Positions 63,522 through 64,000 of a DNA stretch of 64,000 nucleotides are shown piece by piece. Each line of letters starts with the position of its first letter. The first letter of the stretch is position 1. Origin of the DNA: Priestia endophytica DSM 13796 (GTDB lineage: Bacteria > Bacillota > Bacilli > Bacillales > Bacillaceae_H); contig NZ_FOXX01000009.1 of NCBI RefSeq assembly GCF_900115845.1, forward strand, positions 1 through 64,000, read 5' to 3'. A program made the translations under genes and the position numbers. The notes beneath the pieces were generated by a model, which worked only from the letters and a program-made list of their open reading frames with translations, searched no databases and was not told where the DNA came from.

Positions 63522-64000
63522 CTTTTCTTTTTAAAATATTTCGTATCATAGAAATAAGAAATAACACTAAAGGGAGGATAATTAAAAGCGGTATGGAGAG
63601 ATATTTAAGCACTATATCCAGGCCTTCTTCTATGTGCTCAGAAAAACTAGAAGCTATTGTCATTGATAAAAAAATGACCACAATCCCTATAGGAAGAATA
63701 ATGGGTTTGTGACTCTCTAATTTAAATAAGTCAACAAGTCCTATCATTGTACCGTACACAAGAACCGAGGCTTTAAAGAAAACGGTCATTAGCAAAGTAA
63801 AGACCACAAGAGCATCTAGTCTTTCAATAAACTCCAGCAGATTGACCTTTCCGATCGTATTTAGTGTAGGAAACGTCGATCTTTCCATTGCACTTATACC
63901 AAGTACAGACATATTCAAAACAGCTGTCCAACTTAAAACAAGACCACTTGAGATGATAGAAAACACCCATACTCTTTTTACTAAGTCGGGTCGATTTAAA
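63514..64000 (-). CDS. Germinant receptor B subunit (GerAB family), C-terminal part
   Basis: The frame is open to the window edge and reads LNRPDLVKRVWVFSIISSG at its visible start. It continues with LNMSVLGISAMERSTFPTLNTIGKVN, LLEFIERLDALVV and FFKASVLVYGTMIGLVDLF, all typical of the C-terminal half of GerAB/YndE spore permeases (APC superfamily, inner spore membrane). The start lies outside the window. It implies a gerA-type operon to the right. Confidence 0.88.
   Translation of the reverse strand, partial: LNRPDLVKRVWVFSIISSGLVLSWTAVLNMSVLGISAMERSTFPTLNTIGKVNLLEFIERLDALVVFTLLMTVFFKASVLVYGTMIGLVDLFKLESHKPIILPIGIVVIFLSMTIASSFSEHIEEGLDIVLKYLSIPLLIILPLVLFLISMIRNILKRKAN

Overview
The window is low-GC DNA with AT-rich intergenic regions, Gram-positive ribosome binding sites (AAAGGAGG type), many GTG/TTG starts, a bioWAFD biotin operon, a YumC-type ferredoxin reductase with a Bacillus-type ferredoxin, a GlpP-family antiterminator, CcpA-type cre sites and a GerAB germinant-receptor gene. 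This points to a spore-forming Bacillaceae; a Priestia/Bacillus megaterium-like genome is my best guess, from general resemblance only. I see no rRNA, tRNA or CRISPR array.

Layout. 1-95: last two domains of a group II intron that continues outside the window. 184-8.8 kb: an accessory patchwork. It holds small membrane and lipoprotein genes, an MFS exporter, two related SDR oxidoreductases, a GC-richer alpha/beta hydrolase, a broken MerR gene next to a MerR-type promoter, a truncated cyclophilin-like gene, and three copies of one ~110 bp LysR-type upstream module, of which only one still has its LysR gene. A Crh/HPr-like protein with Gln15 and Asp46 follows. 9-20.5 kb: housekeeping and stress singletons (PAP2 phosphatase, racemase, DinB proteins, SDRs, methyltransferase, GNATs, Nudix, MarR-controlled YczE/GNAT pair) with gene remnants and a transposase remnant between them. 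20.5-26 kb: BirA-operator-controlled bioWAFD followed, after a terminator, by a BioI-like P450; bioB is absent.

26.7-43.4 kb: a complete-looking phenylacetate locus. paaABCD, an EthD-like gene, two crotonases, an aldehyde dehydrogenase, paaH, paaJ and a third crotonase run leftward. paaX, paaY, a PaaI-like thioesterase and a nitronate-monooxygenase-like gene lie beyond them. paaK, a YumC-like reductase and a 4Fe-4S ferredoxin run divergently. No PaaE reductase is present, so the reductase/ferredoxin pair probably feeds electrons to the PaaABC epoxidase.

43.5-49.7 kb: an apparently uncharacterised sugar or polyol operon: GlpP-like antiterminator, a strong terminator, a galactitol-family EIIC without EIIA/EIIB, an FGGY kinase, an SDR, a class II aldolase and a 2-hydroxyacid dehydrogenase. 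The terminator sits where GlpP-type antitermination would act. 49.8-53.4 kb: TetR regulator, 14-TM exporter and a gamma-resorcylate-decarboxylase-like amidohydrolase. 53.5-55.6 kb: acetyltransferase, LysE exporter and small membrane proteins. 55.7-60.6 kb: IclR-controlled D-galactonate operon (kinase, aldolase, dehydratase, transporter). 60.8-64 kb: hypothetical/SDR pair, a tryptophan-rich membrane protein that seems to start at CTG, a small two-TM protein and a partial GerAB gene.
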